Part shown: positions 60,302 through 64,000 of the stretch, in pieces
How positions within the stretch are numbered: the stretch's first letter is position 1
Layout: every line of letters starts with the position of its first letter
Program-made: the position numbers and the translations under genes
NCBI GenBank assembly: GCA_034766995.1
Contig: CM068322.1
Location: 33,962,939-34,026,938, forward strand
Direction of reading: 5' to 3'
DNA length: 64,000 bases
Origin: Acanthacorydalis orientalis
Taxonomy: Eukaryota > Arthropoda > Insecta > Megaloptera > Corydalidae
The notes under the pieces: generated by a model
Seen by the model: the letters and a program-made list of their open reading frames with translations, nothing else
Told to the model about the DNA's origin: nothing
Databases searched by the model: none

Positions 60302-60683
60302 TATAAAAAAAAAAATTGGTTTCCAGTTTGTCTAAATATTCGTAGAGGTTATCAATTAACCATTCCACATGTGTGGAAGGTCACTTTATAAATTACACAA
60401 AATTCGAAATATCTATTAACTTTTCTTTTCAAATACACAGATTCGGACTAAAAGTACATCTATTTATGCTAGTGTAGCCTTTTTTTTTTAAAAAAAAACA
60501 TCAAGTATCATTGAAATAGATAGTGATTTTTGAGATACTCTGTATTAAAAAAAAACTATCACACGGTATTCGAATAACATTTCTGAGATGGAAATATTTT
60601 CTACGATTGATTCGGCGAACACGTGAATGCACTTAAACGTGCAAACGTTCTCTAACAATAATTCATACGTGAAATGTTCTTAC

Positions 60684-60798
60684 CATAAAAAGAACGGAAG
60701 CCAGCACAACAAGAAGGCGCCCATAATTATACCCAACGTGCGCGCCGCTTTGTGCTCGGCGCGCCAGCTTCTCGTCGACTGTTGACGTATCGTTGTTC
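60684..60798 (-). CDS. Internal exon of beta-adrenergic-like octopamine receptor (intracellular loop 3 / TM6)
   Basis: This 115-nt minus-strand exon encodes the end of intracellular loop 3 and most of TM6 of a class A biogenic-amine GPCR in the plasma membrane. The frame reads a loop rich in Arg/Glu/Lys ([12 protein letters not shown]), then [15 protein letters not shown]. The CWLP motif is the TM6 toggle-switch motif, and the [13 protein letters not shown] stretch is typical of insect beta-octopamine and D1-like dopamine receptors. The exon is bounded by an acceptor TTTCAG before 60798 and a donor GTAAG from 60683. It starts with two bases completing a codon and ends with TG, which is completed by the first G of the exon at 27979 to give Trp. 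TM1-TM5, including DRY, must lie beyond the right edge. An octopamine beta-type receptor coupled to Gs is the best reading; a D1-like dopamine receptor is the main alternative. Confidence 0.9.
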
Positions 60799-61076
60799 CT
60801 GAAACACAAAACAGAACAGTCTATGAAATGTAGATAGACGAGGTGGAATGGTATTTGAAGGGGAACGTGTCCAACCGACGCCATATTATATTAAAATTAA
60901 TGACGAGTCGCGCGGGTTTACAAACGAACCTGCGCTTAATGACGTTGATGTGTTGTACCGCTGGTATTAAGGATTTTTTTCCCTTAAAGCAAATATACTT
61001 TTCAAACAGGTAATCTATCGTTCTTTTTTTGTATCTACACACGAATGAAATAGGAAAATGTATTCTCCTTCATATC

Positions 61077-61130
<54 letters not shown>

Positions 61131-61570
61131 ACCCTGGACATTCCTTTTATGCGACGGTTGAGTAAAAAATGAAACTTGTACGTGGCAGGAACTTTCGACT
61201 GTACCTCTAGAATAATATTTCATGCTACTGTAAAACACAATTTGAGTTTTTTTTTTTATTGTGAGTGGTAGCGCAGTGGCTCGCCGTTGTTGTGCTGAAG
61301 GCGGTGAAAAAAGCATACTCGTATTTTATTATATACATTAGATATTATTTTCATACAAGTTTTTTTACTAAAAAAAAGAAATAGTCTAGTAGATGAGAAA
61401 AGATGACATTCTTTAGGATTAAGAGTAATTTATCTGATCAGATTTCAAAAGTGGTCGTTGAGAATGATAAGTTTGGTACTTGGATGGCTTAACTTAAAGT
61501 GGTTGGAGGTTAAGCTGTAATCTATTGCATTATTTTGTTGATGAATCAGTCTCGTCTATTTTTTATAAAT
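60799..61570. other. Upstream intron of the receptor; no gene seen
   Basis: Begins at the acceptor of the TM6 exon (minus strand). Contains a TA array at 61080-61128, flanked by TATG units; otherwise nothing recognised. Confidence 0.6.
61080..61128. repeat. (TA)n(TATG)n microsatellite
   Basis: About 19 TA units followed by GTATGTATGTAT. Confidence 0.95.
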
Positions 61571-62088
61571 TGTAGATGTGAGCTGTTGAAAATTTAATTA
61601 AAGATGATAGCTGGAGAAATCTAAAATGAAAAATTTGTAGAAGAAATGTCAGTTTTTTTTAAAATTTTTGATTGTATTAGGTTGTCTGTGTACAATTAGT
61701 GTCTATTTAATGTGTAGATCTTATGATTAATAATTTATACATGGATCAATTTCAAATAGTTGATTCTATTATAGTAATTTAGCTGTAAGTTTATTTTATG
61801 TCATCTAAAAATTAAGATTCTTTTATCATACCCCAACTAATATTACTTAAATCGATAATGTAAAATACTTATAGCTAAATTACTATAATAGAATCAATTA
61901 TTTGAAATTGATCCATTTATAAATTATTAATTATCAGATCTACACATTACCTAGACACTAATTGTACGCAGACAACTTAATAAAATCAAAAATTTTAAAA
62001 AACTGATATTTCTTCTACAAATTTTTCTTTTCAGATTTCTCCAGCTATCATCTTTAATTAAATTAATTTTCAATAGCTTACATCTACA
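61571..62088. repeat. Large fold-back inverted repeat (arms about 220 bp, loop about 75 bp)
   Basis: The left arm 61571-61790 and the right arm 61867-62088 are reverse complements at roughly 90% by eye, for example TAAAGATGATAGCTGGAGAA and GATTCTATTATAGTAATTTA occur in both arms. The loop is 61791-61866. The outer end of the right arm (CAATAGCTTACATCTACA) is duplicated once more at about 62096-62113. There is no coding content. Transcribed, it would form a long hairpin RNA. Confidence 0.93.
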
Positions 62089-63864
62089 ATATGATTCAAT
62101 AGCTTACATCTACAGACAGTTTTTATCATTTTTTTTTTTATAAAAAATGTATTATGTTATAAAACCAAGTATATTTTTCTTTGTTAAAATTTTAAAATTA
62201 AAACAAATTATTTAGAGGATCGACTAAAAATAAATGAATGCAATTTAGAAAATTCGATATTATTTTCATATTAGGTCTAAATATTAATTCTGTGAATTTA
62301 AATTGAATCAAAGATGAAATAGAGTATACTTCCGGTTTCAACACGTGTGCCATCTTCAGATGATTTTTGAATACTAAATTTTAATTAAGATTATGGTCTG
62401 TATGTTACTATTAAAGGGTGTTATTTAATTTTTATAGTTTTAAAGTACAGAATAACGTATCACTGTTGATATTTATCATCGAAGAAGACATTCAGGACAA
62501 CTAACGGAATCAAAAATACAAAACAGTATAATTACACTTAAAATATGATTTAAATTTTATTATTATTTCAAAAATATAGCTCATAAGACAATTATACAGA
62601 TTTTATAAACTGTATAAAAACTTACGACAATGCTACTTTTAATATCGGTGCGCTTAATGTACAGTAAAATCTATAGATGCAGATCTGAAGACTTTTATAT
62701 ATTAGTGGTCTGAGTTTGATGACTCCAAGGCTGTCGAAATACACATAAAAAACAAACAATAATATGCTATAATCAATTATCATAAATGTTTGTGAAAGAG
62801 CGTGAAATTCACTCATAAAAATAAATTTAGCAGAATGCCAGAAAATATAGTTCATATTACAAGTTATTCTTGTTTTTTGAACTAATTTTTATCCTGATTT
62901 TTATTTTTTTCAGTATATTTCAGTTTCATCTTGTGTTATTTGGGGAGAGTGGGATTTAATGAGAAGTTAGTTTCAATGATATTATCTTACAAATTCACTT
63001 ATATATATATAATTGTAGTTGTTTTCAATCAAAAAAAAATAATTTGTCACGATGTCAGTTAAAAATAATACCTTTGTTCTCAACTAGAATTTCTGGTCCC
63101 AGATTTGATAATCTAGGCAGATGTGCTTAAAATTACTGACATTAAAATAGAAACATGTAGATTAATAGAATATATAAAGAGAAATAAAACTTGTTTTATC
63201 ATTTTTTTTACAAACTTAATTAATTTTGTTCAGTACTAATACAGAGAAATAATTCAGTTTTGGTACTCTAACTCAATTCATTTCTATAAATGAATTTTTC
63301 AATCGTCTCATAATCATTGATTATTATTTATGCATATTTCTATGACGATACTATCATCTTTGTAATATTAATGTACTTCATTTGTAAAAATAATAATTTA
63401 ATAGGTCATTAAATCAAAAAGTGCCAGTAGTATTAGCTAATGTAATAGCTATGTTATTTAAATGACATTTTAGTAGCTTTATAACACATTTTTAAATAAG
63501 TGTGCGAGTAATTTTATAATGAGAACAATAAAATTATATTATTAAATAAAATAATAGTTACAATTTAAATTAGAATAAAAATAATGAAAAGATATCTTGG
63601 AATTGATAAAAAACGTGTGTCTGTAAAAGGAAGCACATTCTCCATTCAGAGATTTCCTTTATATGCGCTCGTTCTCGAACGCATCTTGAACATCATCCAA
63701 AAGATGTTATCAATAGATGTAATATCGTAAATCTTAATAAAGTGATATAAGACCGACTGATACGAAGCCAAATATCTGATATATCGAGCGGACAGATTTT
63801 TCATTCCACTCTCGCTGCGCACGAGGAAAAAAAATATCAAATTTATTTTTATTGCACGGTCTAC
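62089..63864. other. No gene seen; AT-rich intron
   Basis: A mariner-derived element end fragment at about 62272-62318 (TTAGGTCTAAATATTAATTC, then GTGAATTTAAATTGAATCAA) and a dispersed palindromic repeat piece at about 63300-63370. Nothing else recognised. Confidence 0.5.
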
Positions 63865-64000
63865 TATAAACTGTTGTTTATGAGACTCGTCCGAAATCAG
63901 TAAAAGTTCCTGTATCCTGGCGATGCCATAACAAATTCCGCGTGTTTAATTTGGATGAAGCTCGACGCTTCGAGATTGTGTGCAGAGTGTGGCCGAGAAG
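63865..64000 (+). other. Open, CpG-richer segment running off the right edge
   Basis: A plus-strand frame stays open from about 63868 to the edge and includes VSWRCHNKFRVFNLDEARRF and then CRVWPR. The region is richer in CG than its flank. I do not recognise it, and it lies on the opposite strand from the receptor gene. It could be the start of an exon or transposon, or chance. Confidence 0.2.

Larger units (their letters stand above)
27980..60683 (-). other. Giant intron (about 32.7 kb) of the receptor gene
   Basis: The interval is bounded by GTAAG at 60683 (minus strand) and TTCGCAG ending at 27980, with matching splice phase on both sides. It holds no other recognisable host gene. Its content is microsatellites, transposon relics, dispersed repeats, two hairpin structures and several CpG-rich islands. 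I infer the intron from the continuity of receptor TM6 and TM7; an unseen small exon between them is unlikely because the joined residues (FFL-W-YVITSL) are contiguous in the receptor family. Confidence 0.85.

Noticed and set aside
60663..60884. 73-codon minus-strand frame over the TM6 exon
   Set aside because: Shifted-frame shadow; the receptor frame is the one with CWLPFFL.
61035..61316. 93-codon minus frame upstream of the TM6 exon
   Set aside because: Contains a TA-array Tyr-Ile run and no receptor-like sequence; not a receptor exon.
1..64000. CRISPR arrays, rRNA and complete tRNA genes
   Set aside because: No regularly spaced identical repeats with unique spacers, no rRNA-like sequence, and no convincing full cloverleaf was seen.

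Overview
This window looks like AT-rich nuclear DNA from an arthropod, most likely an insect. No operon-like gene arrangement is present. The evidence is a beta-adrenergic-like octopamine-type receptor split by spliceosomal introns, several decayed mariner/Tc1 and hAT transposons, a tandem nuclear copy of mitochondrial cox1, and dozens of long TA microsatellites. The order of insect cannot be fixed from sequence alone.

Only one cellular gene is firmly supported, and it lies on the minus strand. An exon at 60684-60798 encodes the third-intracellular-loop/TM6 part of a class A biogenic-amine GPCR (CWLP motif). An exon at 27760-27979 encodes the end of TM6 through TM7 (NPLIY), helix 8, a Cys-rich tail and the stop codon. 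Their splice phases match (a Trp codon split TG|G), so about 32.7 kb of this window is one intron. The N-terminal exons (TM1-TM5) lie beyond the right edge. A second CpG-rich, coding-looking frame at 23437-23610 on the same strand, 4 kb downstream, is a candidate alternative C-terminal exon.

The rest is non-coding and repeat-rich. Recognisable mobile DNA: a Tc1/mariner-like transposase relic (8108-8545); a tandemly duplicated mariner N-terminus (22571-23045); a complete but dead 1.16-kb Tc1-like element (23808-24971); a mariner relic interrupted by about 0.4 kb (38500-39568); a mariner 3' half with one terminal repeat (53531-54045); a hAT/ZMYM1-like transposase C-terminus (59072-59596). Non-autonomous families are: a roughly 0.5-kb mariner-derived element with TTAGGTGTAC termini (at least nine copies or fragments); a roughly 200-bp palindromic element inserted twice inside TA repeats; a 299-bp element with TTACCGTATTAG termini; and a dispersed, partly palindromic old repeat seen at about 20 loci. 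Two large fold-back structures (61571-62088; 49524-49704), several degenerate minisatellites and a cox1 numt duplicated in tandem complete the picture.

I did not find a new multi-gene system. The most useful leads are the possible alternative receptor terminus, the fold-back loci, the repeated insertion of elements into TA microsatellites, and a set of CpG-rich islands inside the giant intron that may be alternative promoters or enhancers.
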